A stretch of DNA of 58,125 nucleotides from NCBI GenBank assembly GCA_900549955.1, contig URQH01000008.1, forward strand, positions 1-58,125, read 5' to 3'. How positions within the stretch are numbered: position 1 is the first letter of the stretch; each line of letters opens with the position of its first letter. A program made the translations under genes and the position numbers. The DNA comes from an uncultured Eubacteriales bacterium (GTDB taxonomy: Bacteria > Bacillota > Clostridia > Christensenellales > CAG-138). The notes under the pieces are model-generated. The model was given only the letters and a program-made list of their open reading frames with translations, was not told the origin of the DNA and did not search any database. Of the stretch, positions 1 to 7,278 are shown piece after piece.

Positions 1-135
1 GTCGTCCCGTCCGGGGTCGTCCCGTCCGGCGTCGTCCCGTCCGGCGTCGTGCCGTCCGGGGTCGTCCCGTCCGGGGTCGTGCCGTTCGGGGTCGCGCCGT
101 CCGGCGTCGTGCCGTCCGGGGTCGTCCCGTCCACA
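1..135 (-). repeat. 15-bp tandem repeat encoding TTPDG pentapeptides
   Basis: Nine consecutive 15-bp units (plus-strand form gtcgtcccgtccggg with one to three changes per unit) fill the first 135 bases; a tenth degenerate unit follows. The unit length is a multiple of three, so copy changes preserve the reading frame of the secreted protein. Nearly all variation is at third codon positions (c/g at base 6, g/c at base 15), which indicates selection on the peptide. The array continues beyond the window, so copy number is unknown. Confidence 0.9.
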
Positions 136-281
136 GTCGTGCCGGCTAAGGGCGGCTGGTCGCTTCCCTCCGCAAAAGAAGCTGCGGGGAAACATAGCAG
201 GAATAGGAACACAAACGCCAAATAAAAGGTAAGGCGAACTCCCTTCCAAAGTTTCGTAGAAATTCTGCATTCACATTTCAT
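1..281 (-). CDS. Secreted TTPDG-repeat protein, N-terminal part (runs off the window)
   Basis: This is the start of a minus-strand gene that leaves the window at base 1. The ATG at 281 has an AGGAGG eight bases upstream. The first 38 residues look like a Sec signal peptide: a basic N-region (Lys and Arg residues up to about position 17), a hydrophobic core and an Ala-Ser-Phe-Ala cleavage region. A short linker follows, then tandem pentapeptides of the form T-T-P-D-G to the edge of the window. Such Thr/Pro/Gly/Asp repeats usually act as wall-spanning or exposed stalks. The gene lies 55 bases after the TPR gene and is probably cotranscribed with it. No functional domain is visible, so the role is unknown. 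An open frame with signal peptide and good ribosome site makes the gene itself convincing. Confidence 0.7.
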   Translation of the reverse strand, partial: MKCECRISTKLWKGVRLTFYLAFVFLFLLCFPAASFAEGSDQPPLAGTTVDGTTPDGTTPDGATPNGTTPDGTTPDGTTPDGTTPDGTTPDGT

Positions 282-336
282 GTGCCTGCCTCCTGCTGCC
301 TACATGCCTATCGAGAGTTGTTTTGGTATCAAAAAT

Positions 337-1455
337 TCAATTCTCCGTAGTCAGGATCTCCAACAGCTCCAGCGCCTGTGCGGCAATGGCGGTATCGGCA
401 TCCTCGCCTTGATAATTCACGGCAAATACGAGGTCTTCTACTGCCTGCTGATAATCCGGCTCCTCGCTCATGCACTCTGCCACCCCTCTGCCATAATGGC
501 TCAGCTGTGGCAACACGCCCTGCTCGATGGCCTTGTCATAATCCTCTACCGCTTCTTCATAATGCTTCAGCGTCAAGTTGCACAATCCCCGGTAATAGTG
601 GAGGGAAGCCAGCTGTTCTTCCAGGGCTTGTGCATCGTCTGCCTCTTCCCCGTCCTCCGGTTCCGACGGCTCCTCCGTCTGCAGGAACGCCTGCAACGCA
701 ATCGCGCCGTCCAGCTGCACCAGGGCCCTGTCATACTCCTGAGCCTGGGTCAGCTGTATCCCCAGATTCAGGCACAGGGCGGCGAGTTCCGGCCCTTGTT
801 GCGCCCCGCTTTCCAGCAAGTATGCCGTCTGGTCGGCCGCCGCCGGGTACTCTTCCATGGCGTACCGGAGCTGTGCCAGCATGAGCCGCAATTCGCTCTC
901 TTCCGGCTCGAGCTCCAGATAGGCGGACAGCGCATCCATCAGTTCGGACGTCTGGCCGGTGCCTGAATAGATCTGCGCCAAAACCAGATATACGGCGCTC
1001 TGACTGGGATCGAGCTCCAGCGCCGCGTTGAGCGGCGCAATCGCCTCTTCACTCCGGTCCAACAGGGTGAGCAGGCAGCCCTGCTTGATCAACAAATCCA
1101 CGTGGAGCGGTTCGCCATAGTCCGGGGTGTACAGTTCCAGGCACTTTTCAATGTATGTGAGCGCCTGCGCATAGTCCTCATTCGCAATCCGCGTCCCGGC
1201 CCGGCTGTAATAATCCTCCAATTTGGTGGGCTGACGCAGGTTTCGCAACTGCTCGATCAGCCGTTCCAGTTCGCTGGCGTTGACATATTCCGTCTCACCG
1301 GCGAGATACCCCTGCGCCGCGTCCTCCGTGTCGGCAGAAATCCGGACCCGGATCCATAACCCGCTCAGCAGGGAGAGAAACAATAGGAGAACCAAAACGC
1401 CCGCCAACGCTCTTGTCCACGGCCTGCGATACAGCCTTGTCTTTTCCCTTTCCAT
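337..1455 (-). CDS. Membrane-anchored TPR-repeat protein
   Basis: A 372-residue protein with a basic cytoplasmic N-terminus, one transmembrane segment at about residues 14-36, and a long acidic alpha-helical region. Helix-turn-helix repeats with TPR spacing are visible from about residue 75 to the end, for example segments containing YAQALTYIEKCLELY, AIAPLNAALELDPSQ and HYEEAVEDYDKAIEQG. The anchor suggests a type II membrane protein with TPRs outside the membrane, used for protein-protein contacts. The start ATG has GGAAGGGA about eight bases upstream. The gene sits between a TetR-type regulator (61-base gap) and the TTPDG-repeat secreted protein, so the three probably form one unit. Partner and specific function are not evident. 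Confidence 0.75.
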   Translation of the reverse strand: MEREKTRLYRRPWTRALAGVLVLLLFLSLLSGLWIRVRISADTEDAAQGYLAGETEYVNASELERLIEQLRNLRQPTKLEDYYSRAGTRIANEDYAQALTYIEKCLELYTPDYGEPLHVDLLIKQGCLLTLLDRSEEAIAPLNAALELDPSQSAVYLVLAQIYSGTGQTSELMDALSAYLELEPEESELRLMLAQLRYAMEEYPAAADQTAYLLESGAQQGPELAALCLNLGIQLTQAQEYDRALVQLDGAIALQAFLQTEEPSEPEDGEEADDAQALEEQLASLHYYRGLCNLTLKHYEEAVEDYDKAIEQGVLPQLSHYGRGVAECMSEEPDYQQAVEDLVFAVNYQGEDADTAIAAQALELLEILTTEN

Positions 1456-1516
1456 CGGACGTTCCCTTCCTGGCCCCCCGCAACCGTGTCAACGGGCTGG
1501 GAAGGCTGGACTCCTT

Positions 1517-2209
1517 TCAAGCGCCGGGAGTAATCCCGGCAGTAAACTTCTGCGCAATGGCCTGCGACAATCCCCGGAGCATCTGGTATGCGACAGACCG
1601 GATGTCCATCTTGGAGAGATAGTCCATGGTCTCTATCCGCTCCTGCATGGGGATGTTGTAAATCGCAAAGTTGACTTCGAGCAACCGCTGGATCTTCTTC
1701 TCCAGCGTAAAATAGGGGCTGCTCGGCACGGACATATACCCCCGCATGACGCTGCCGCTTGCAATCTCTAATTCGTAGAAATCTGCTTCCGTCAATTCCG
1801 GGTTATATTTCCCGAAAATTCGAAACAGCTCCCGGGCGGTATACTGGTAGATGCACGCCGACGTACTCGGCAGGGTGTATGCCTCCACATAGATGTCGCG
1901 CAACGTTTCCCGCAATTCCGTCATGGCCAATTGAATGGCCGTCTCTACGGCGTATACTGTGAGGGGGGACGCCTGCTCCCCCACCAAATGGCGGGCCTGG
2001 GAAAACTGGCCGAAGAACATGAGGTTTACCAGCTCCAACAAGACGCCTTCTTTGGAACGGTATGCATTATTGAAAGAGCTCAGAGATACGCCGGCTTCTG
2101 CACAAATTTCGCGCACGGTCGTCTGATGGAACCCCTTGTTCTGGAACAGAACAACCGCTGCGTTCAATAATTTTTGCCGGGTGGCGATACCGTCACTTCT
2201 TACAGCCAA
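1517..2209 (-). CDS. TetR/AcrR-family transcriptional regulator
   Basis: A DNA-binding regulator of about 230 residues. The N-terminal 50 residues carry a TetR helix-turn-helix (TRQKLLNAAVVLFQNKGF, then TTVREICAEAGVSLSSFNNAY); the rest is the variable helical ligand-binding domain. I start it at the TTG at 2209 (Leu-Ala-Val-Arg-Ser-Asp), preceded by GAGG. A longer frame begins at a TTG at 2248, but that codon lies inside the -10 box of the perfect promoter just upstream and would not be transcribed. It is the first gene before the TPR and TTPDG-repeat genes and may control that unit and itself through a palindrome at 2231-2250. The ligand is unknown. Confidence 0.8.
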   Translation of the reverse strand: MAVRSDGIATRQKLLNAAVVLFQNKGFHQTTVREICAEAGVSLSSFNNAYRSKEGVLLELVNLMFFGQFSQARHLVGEQASPLTVYAVETAIQLAMTELRETLRDIYVEAYTLPSTSACIYQYTARELFRIFGKYNPELTEADFYELEIASGSVMRGYMSVPSSPYFTLEKKIQRLLEVNFAIYNIPMQERIETMDYLSKMDIRSVAYQMLRGLSQAIAQKFTAGITPGA

Positions 2210-2230
2210 GCAGACTACCTCGCGATTATA

Positions 2231-2250
2231 AATTAAATCATGTATCAATT
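2231..2250. promoter_or_regulatory. Imperfect palindrome, candidate TetR operator
   Basis: The 20-bp sequence aattaaatcatgtatcaatt is an imperfect inverted repeat centred on CATG with AATT at both ends (7 of 10 paired positions match). It overlaps the end of the -10 box and the expected transcription start, where an autorepressing TetR protein would bind. Assignment to this regulator is inferred from position only. Confidence 0.45.
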
Positions 2251-2276
2251 ATAACTTATCGGCCACAGCCTGTCAA
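2248..2276 (-). promoter_or_regulatory. Sigma-A promoter of the TetR/TPR/repeat unit
   Basis: On the minus strand TTGACA (2276-2271), a 17-base spacer and TATAAT (2253-2248) match the consensus at all twelve positions. Transcription should start near 2241, leaving a short leader before the TTG at 2209. Confidence 0.85.
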
Positions 2277-2344
2277 TCCAAGAATTGTGTCATTTGCTTT
2301 CCCCGGGGTTTGCCCCTTTTCGCAACTCTGCCGCCCTCCCCTCG

Positions 2345-2373
2345 TTGACAAGCCCCCGCGGTTAAGGTATCCT
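2345..2373 (+). promoter_or_regulatory. Promoter of the AlaRS/DUF695 pair
   Basis: TTGACA (2345-2350), a 17-base spacer and TATCCT (2368-2373) precede the AlaRS gene. The implied leader is only about 40 bases, too short for the T-box riboswitch that often precedes aminoacyl-tRNA synthetase genes in this phylum. Confidence 0.6.
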
Positions 2374-2421
2374 ATTATATGTTTGACAAGAACATTCGTT
2401 TTAGAAGGAGTTCAATTGGTT

Positions 2422-4218
2422 ATGAGAGCACTGACTTCCAAAGAGCTTCGCCAGCTCTATCTGGACTTTTTCCGTTCGAAAGGTCATGCGGTGATCGAGA
2501 GCGCCTCGCTGATCCCGGAAAACGACCCGACCGTCCTGTTCACCACGGCCGGGATGCACCCGCTGGTTCCCTATCTCATGGGTGAAAAACACCCCGAAGG
2601 CACGCGGCTTGCCGACGTGCAAAAGTGCCTGCGCACTGGCGACATCGACGAGGTGGGCGATGCGTCGCACTGCACCTTCTTTGAAATGCTGGGGAACTGG
2701 TCGCTTGGCGACTATTTCAAGAAAGAATCCATCGCGTTTTCCTGGGAATTCCTGACGAGCGAAGCGTGGCTCGGCATCGACAAGGACAAGCTGTATTTCA
2801 CCTGCTTTGCCGGCGATGCAGACGCGCCGCGCGACACCGTGGCCCACGACCGCTGGGTCGAGATGGGCGTTGACCCTTCCCACATCGTGTATTTGCCCAA
2901 GAAGCACAACTGGTGGGGTCCTGCAGGGCAGACCGGCCCCTGCGGCCCGGACACGGAGATTTTCTATGACACCGGCCGCCCCGCCTGCGGGCCGGACTGC
3001 AAAGCCGGGTGCGACTGCGGCAAATATCTCGAAATCTGGAACAACGTGTTCATGGAGTACAACAAGGTCGCGGACGGCGTGTTTGAGCCTCTGAAGCAGA
3101 AAAACGTAGATACCGGCATGGGGCTGGATCGCACGATCGCGACGCTGCAGGGCGTGGAAAGCGTCTATGATACCGACGCGTTTGCCGGCATCCTGGCCAC
3201 CATTTCACGGCTGTCCGGCAAACAGTACGGAGAGAGCCCGGAGGTTACGCGGGCCTTCCGCATCGTCGCCGACCATCTGCGCTCGGCCACCTTCCTGCTG
3301 GGCGACCAGCGCCCCGTCACGCCGTCCAACGTCGACCAGGGCTATATCCTGCGCCGGCTCATCCGCCGCGCCATCCGCTATGCGATGCAGCTCGGCATTC
3401 CCGACGGCAGCCTGCACGAAATCGCCGAGGCCGTCGTCGACCAGTATGGCGATTTCTACCACGAGCTGCAAAGGGCTCGCGCCACGATCGTAGACGAGCT
3501 CAACAAAGAGGAGCAACGCTTTGCCTCCGCGCTCAAAAAGGGCATGAAGGAATTTGCGCGGCTGTGCGCACAGCTGTCCGACCAGCGCATCGACGGGGCG
3601 GCAGCGTTCCACCTGTACGACACCTTTGGCTTCCCGATCGAGTTTACCCGCGAACTGGCGGCAGAGCAGGGGCTGCACGTGGACGAAGAAGGCTTTGCCG
3701 CCGCATTCCGCGCCCACCAGGAAAAGTCGCATGCCGGCGCCGAGCAGCGCTTCAAAGGCGGTCTGGCCGACAACAGCGAAGCCACGACGGCGCTGCATAC
3801 CGCCACGCACCTGTTGCAGGCAGGACTGCGCAAGGTGCTGCACGACGACAACGTGGCCCAGCGCGGCAGCAACATCACGGCTGAACGGTTGCGCTTTGAC
3901 TTCAGCTTCCCGCGCAAAGTGACGCCGGAAGAGCTACGCCAAGTTGAAGCGTTCGTAAACGAAGCCATCGCCAAGGATATCCCGGTCACGTGCGAGGAAA
4001 TGACCGTAGAGGAGGCCAAAGCCGCCGGGGCCATCGGCCTGTTTGAAAGCCGCTACGGCGCCAAGGTCAAGGTCTACACCGTGCCGGGCTACAGCAAGGA
4101 GATCTGCGGCGGGCCGCACGTGCAGCACACGGGCCAGCTTGGCCGGTTCGTCATCAAAAAGGAAGAGGCCTCGTCCTCCGGCGTGCGCCGGATCAAGGCC
4201 GTGTTGATCCATGAGTAA
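2422..4218 (+). CDS. alaS: Alanine--tRNA ligase, compact form lacking the editing beta-barrel and C-Ala domain
   Basis: Charges tRNA-Ala with alanine in the cytosol. I start at the ATG at 2422, with AGAAGGAG upstream; upstream codons are not AlaRS-like. The 598-residue protein has the class II core (residues 1-240, with the LFTTAGM region and TGMGLDR), the tRNA-recognition helices (about 270-435, RRLIRRAIRYAM), and the zinc-binding editing core with His459/His463 (HTATH) and Cys562/His566 (CGGPH). Usual bacterial enzymes are about 870 residues. Here the glycine-rich beta-barrel that normally precedes HTATH (motif with SGGQxGD) is absent, the two parts being joined by a short KGGLAD linker, and the C-terminal C-Ala domain is missing. 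A Cys cluster at 189-199 (CGPDCKAGCDC) is also unusual. The frame is intact, so this is a natural compact form. It overlaps the next gene by eight bases. Confidence 0.85.
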   Translation: MRALTSKELRQLYLDFFRSKGHAVIESASLIPENDPTVLFTTAGMHPLVPYLMGEKHPEGTRLADVQKCLRTGDIDEVGDASHCTFFEMLGNWSLGDYFKKESIAFSWEFLTSEAWLGIDKDKLYFTCFAGDADAPRDTVAHDRWVEMGVDPSHIVYLPKKHNWWGPAGQTGPCGPDTEIFYDTGRPACGPDCKAGCDCGKYLEIWNNVFMEYNKVADGVFEPLKQKNVDTGMGLDRTIATLQGVESVYDTDAFAGILATISRLSGKQYGESPEVTRAFRIVADHLRSATFLLGDQRPVTPSNVDQGYILRRLIRRAIRYAMQLGIPDGSLHEIAEAVVDQYGDFYHELQRARATIVDELNKEEQRFASALKKGMKEFARLCAQLSDQRIDGAAAFHLYDTFGFPIEFTRELAAEQGLHVDEEGFAAAFRAHQEKSHAGAEQRFKGGLADNSEATTALHTATHLLQAGLRKVLHDDNVAQRGSNITAERLRFDFSFPRKVTPEELRQVEAFVNEAIAKDIPVTCEEMTVEEAKAAGAIGLFESRYGAKVKVYTVPGYSKEICGGPHVQHTGQLGRFVIKKEEASSSGVRRIKAVLIHE

Positions 4219-4963
4219 CTGGTTCTCATACGACTGGGAGCTGCGCGGCGCGCCCGCGCGCTTCCAGGTCGATCTTGCCTTTGCCGAACCGGACAGTGCG
4301 TGCCGCCGGTACGCCACGCTGCTGTACGTGTCCTGCGACGCGCGCCGCGCGGACGCAAGCAGTTTTTCATTTTGGGAGCGTCGCCATCTGGCCCCGGTGC
4401 TGGCGCGCTGCAGCACGCTGCTCGACGGCCACGGCCAGCACGTGGGCACCATCGCGCTGCCAGCGCACACGCGCTATTACTTTTATGCTGACGATGCGCG
4501 GCTGATCGTGCCCATCTACGAGTTTTGTACAGACTATGCCGGCCTGCGCCTCGCCTGCGCCAAAGCCGACGACCCACAACAACAGACGTATTTCCAGCTG
4601 CTGTACCCTGATGCGGCAAAACGGCAGTCCGTTGCCAACCGTTCCTGGATCGACGCCAGGCGGGCGCAGGGCGACGAGCTGCAGGCGCCGCGCCGCATCG
4701 ACCTCACCTTCTCCTTTCCTACGGCCCAGGCGCGCGCCGCCTTCTCCGCCGAAGCCACCTCCCTCGGCTTTACAGCCGGCCGCGTGGGCTTTGACGAGGC
4801 GCAGGAAGCGCCCTATACGCAGACGCTGCATGCGTCTGCATCGCTCGAGCTTCGCGCGCTGACGGAGTGGACCACGCGCGGCATTGCGGCTGCCCAACCG
4901 CTTGGCGGGACGCTCTGCGGATTGGACGCCGTGTTCCTTTCCAAAAAACGTCCCCGTTCATAG
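4211..4963 (+). CDS. DUF695 and RraB-like two-domain protein
   Basis: A soluble 250-residue protein. Residues 1 to about 155 resemble DUF695 (opening NWFSYDWELRGAPARFQVDL, a central RYYFYA, and LLYPDAAKRQSVANRSWID at the end). Residues about 160-245 resemble the RraB fold, the family of the E. coli RNase E inhibitor (RRIDLTFSFPTAQARAAF, and GGTLCGLDAVF in place of the usual YDGWGTYF). No catalytic motif is apparent. The ATG at 4211 lies inside the end of the AlaRS gene, so translation is probably coupled. The pairing with AlaRS is unexpected and suggests a role in RNA or translation, but that is inference. Domain calls rest on recalled family patterns. Confidence 0.65.
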   Translation: MSNWFSYDWELRGAPARFQVDLAFAEPDSACRRYATLLYVSCDARRADASSFSFWERRHLAPVLARCSTLLDGHGQHVGTIALPAHTRYYFYADDARLIVPIYEFCTDYAGLRLACAKADDPQQQTYFQLLYPDAAKRQSVANRSWIDARRAQGDELQAPRRIDLTFSFPTAQARAAFSAEATSLGFTAGRVGFDEAQEAPYTQTLHASASLELRALTEWTTRGIAAAQPLGGTLCGLDAVFLSKKRPRS

Positions 4964-5002
4964 CAGGCTAAGCCACTTTTCCTTTCGCAAGGGGGTCGAA
5001 CC

Positions 5003-5857
5003 ATGAAACGAACGCTGTCCCTTCTGCTTGTTACAGGCCTTGCGGTCCTATCCTTTTGCGCCTGCAACGGCGCGCCGGAAGTATCCGCCCAGCCCCAGGT
5101 GCTTGCGCTGTCCGCCACGCCCGTGCCAACGCCGCCTCCCACGCCAACCCCAACCCCCAGTCCGGCGCCAACCCCCGTCCCCACGCCAACGCCACCGCTC
5201 CATGGCCTGGTGATCGGCATCGATCCCGGGCATCAGCGCGTCTACAATCCCGAGCCCGAACCTATTGCCCCTGGTTCCTCCAAAACCAAGCAAAAGACGG
5301 CGGGCGGCGCGCGCGGCGCCAATACGGGCGTGCTGGAATACGAGGTCAATCTGGCGGTGGGCTTGCTGCTGCGCGACCGGCTCGAAGCGCTCGGCGCCAC
5401 GGTATGCCTCACGCGGGACAGCAACGACGTGGACCTCTCCAATCGGGAGCGCGCCGAGTTCTTCAACGAGCGCGAAGTCGACCTTGCCCTGCGCCTGCAC
5501 TGCAACGGCTCCGACAACAAAAAGCTCAACGGGGCGTTCATGATCATCCCGGCCGAATACCTCACCGATCACTACGACACGTGCCGGGCGGCCGCCATCT
5601 GCATCATCGAAGAATATTGCCGCGCAACCGGATTGCAGGAGTGCTATTTGGACAACGACGGCCTGTCCGAGCGCGGCGACCAGGCCGGATTCAACTGGTG
5701 CACCAGGCCCATCGTCACCATCGAAATGGGGTTTTTGACACACGCCGAAGACGAGCTGCTGCTGGCCGACCCTGCGTTCCATGCGACGATGGCGGACGGC
5801 CTGTGCGACGGGATCGTGCGCTGGTATACCGGCACGGTGGGGACGGCGGGCGGCTGA
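5003..5857 (+). CDS. N-acetylmuramoyl-L-alanine amidase, lipoprotein
   Basis: A zinc amidase that cleaves the bond between muramic acid and the stem peptide of peptidoglycan, outside the cell. Residues 1-20 are a lipoprotein signal with the likely lipidated Cys21. A Pro/Thr-rich linker (about 40-65) leads to an Amidase_3 domain (68-280). The expected zinc and catalytic residues are present: His77 in DPGH, Glu112, His166 in LHCNG and Glu241 in IEMGF. A loop rich in Pro, Lys and Gly at 82-106 between the first His and Glu is typical of the family. The gene follows the DUF695 gene after 39 bases, with a GGGGG-rich ribosome site, and ends before a strong hairpin. It could function in growth, division or sporulation. 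Confidence 0.85.
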   Translation: MKRTLSLLLVTGLAVLSFCACNGAPEVSAQPQVLALSATPVPTPPPTPTPTPSPAPTPVPTPTPPLHGLVIGIDPGHQRVYNPEPEPIAPGSSKTKQKTAGGARGANTGVLEYEVNLAVGLLLRDRLEALGATVCLTRDSNDVDLSNRERAEFFNEREVDLALRLHCNGSDNKKLNGAFMIIPAEYLTDHYDTCRAAAICIIEEYCRATGLQECYLDNDGLSERGDQAGFNWCTRPIVTIEMGFLTHAEDELLLADPAFHATMADGLCDGIVRWYTGTVGTAGG

Positions 5858-5885
5858 CGCCCCCCTGCGCGAAGGAAAACCGGAA

Positions 5886-5922
5886 GGGCGCCGCTTTGGC
5901 CTCGGCCAAAGCGGCGCCCGTT
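5886..5922. terminator. Bidirectional hairpin between the amidase and MFS genes
   Basis: A perfect 16-bp inverted repeat (5886-5901 with 5904-5919) separated by two bases lies between convergent genes. A short T run follows on the plus strand. It probably stops transcription from both sides. Confidence 0.75.
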
Positions 5923-5941
5923 TCATCCGGCCCTGTCCAGT

Positions 5942-7195
5942 CTATGCCGCCCGGCGGCTGCCCGCCCGGATGGCCAGGAATACCGTCAGCGCAGACAGCA
6001 GCATGCAAGCGCTGATGGCGAGCATCGGCAGCGTAAACCCAAATCGTTCCGCCACGGCGCCCATCAGCGCCGGCGTAGCCAGCGTGGAAACGCCCACCGC
6101 AAAGGAGGACAGCGCGGCAGCTGAAGCACTGCGCTCCGGGAACGACTCGCAGCTGATGAGCACCATGGCGCCAATCAGCCCGCCCTGGAAGAACCCGCCG
6201 AGCGGCAGCAGCACATACAGCAGCGGCACGTTGCCCAAGGCAAACCCGACGCCCAGCGTCACCGCAGCCAGCACCGGCATCAGGACCACATACCGGCGCA
6301 CGGGCAGCACGCGGAAGATCAGCGGCGAGGCAAACCGCATCAGCAGCGCGCCGCCAAAGAACAGCGTGAGCAGGAAGCTGGCCGTCTCATAGTCCAGCGA
6401 CAACGCACTCTGCGCATACGTTACCAGCCACACGCTGACGCCGGACAGCAGCATAAAATTGAGCACAAACGACAGCAGGAACAGCCAGGCCCGCCCCTCC
6501 CGGAAGATCTCCGCGGGGTTTTCGCGCACGCGGCGGCGCACTGCCTGCATGTCCGCGTATGGCGTCTCCGGGCGGAACTTCAGGCCGGTCACCAGGGCGA
6601 ACACGGCTGCAACGCCCGTCACCGCGGCAATGGCGAGGTATGGCACTGCGAAGGTCTCCGGCTTTCCGTCCGTCGCCAAGCCGGAAACGAGCACGGGAAT
6701 GCACATGGAGCCCACGCCGTAAAACGCATGCGTAATGGGCATGATCGTGGCGCGGGTCTTTGGGTACACGTCGTTGATGACCCCGTTGATCATCAGGTCG
6801 ATGCAGGTATAGCCCACGCCGCCGGCAAGCACGATGCCCAGCAGCGTGAAATAGCCCTGCCCCGCCGGGTACCAGGCCGGCAGCAGGTGGATGGCCAGCG
6901 CGCACAGCGTGAGGATGCCCATGCCGAAACAGACGACGTAGATCTTGTTGTGCCGTTCTCCAAACAGGGCCAGGTAGACCGAGGCCGCCAGTGTCCCGAT
7001 GGCCTGGAGCGTCAGGATCAGGCCCTGCTGGCTCTCCGTGATCTCGAAAAACGCCATCATCAGCGGCGCCTCGGGGCCAAAGGCGTTGTAATACAGCGAG
7101 GCCGCCAGATAGAGCAGGAAGCACGCGGCGGCAAACAGCGCAGGCAACAGGCGGCGCACAGGCGCCGGCCGTTCGGTGAGGGCAGGGTCTGGCAT
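5942..7195 (-). CDS. MFS transporter
   Basis: An integral membrane protein of 417 residues with about twelve hydrophobic segments in two halves, as in the major facilitator superfamily. The loop between segments 2 and 3 carries a degenerate MFS motif (LFGERHNKIY), and the central loop around residues 205-225 is basic. The frame opens further upstream, but the ATG at 7195 (Met-Pro-Asp-Pro) has GGAGGAA nine bases before it and avoids overlap with mnmE. It is the last gene of the rpmH to mnmE run, 83 bases after mnmE. Overall shape recalls the fucose-permease-like branch, but the substrate cannot be read from the sequence. Confidence 0.75.
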   Translation of the reverse strand: MPDPALTERPAPVRRLLPALFAAACFLLYLAASLYYNAFGPEAPLMMAFFEITESQQGLILTLQAIGTLAASVYLALFGERHNKIYVVCFGMGILTLCALAIHLLPAWYPAGQGYFTLLGIVLAGGVGYTCIDLMINGVINDVYPKTRATIMPITHAFYGVGSMCIPVLVSGLATDGKPETFAVPYLAIAAVTGVAAVFALVTGLKFRPETPYADMQAVRRRVRENPAEIFREGRAWLFLLSFVLNFMLLSGVSVWLVTYAQSALSLDYETASFLLTLFFGGALLMRFASPLIFRVLPVRRYVVLMPVLAAVTLGVGFALGNVPLLYVLLPLGGFFQGGLIGAMVLISCESFPERSASAAALSSFAVGVSTLATPALMGAVAERFGFTLPMLAISACMLLSALTVFLAIRAGSRRAA

Positions 7196-7278
7196 GTGGA
7201 AGTTCCTCCGTTTCATCATCGCTCGTCGCCAATGGGCGGGCCGGCGCCCCCCGATAGCATCCCGTTGGCAACCGGCGT

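Noticed and set aside
1..135. CRISPR array
   Set aside because: The units are contiguous 15-mers without spacers and encode an in-frame pentapeptide repeat.
2390..2401. LexA-like GAACATTCGTTT upstream of alaS
   Set aside because: Only the core half-sites fit; both outer C/G positions are wrong and it lies downstream of the promoter. The recA site is far better.
2374..2421. T-box leader for the AlaRS gene
   Set aside because: The leader is about 40 bases, with no specifier stem, T-box sequence or terminator.
4218..5002. Possibility that the short AlaRS is a frameshifted full-length gene
   Set aside because: No C-Ala or beta-barrel sequence was found in any frame downstream or within, and the next gene is an intact, unrelated frame.
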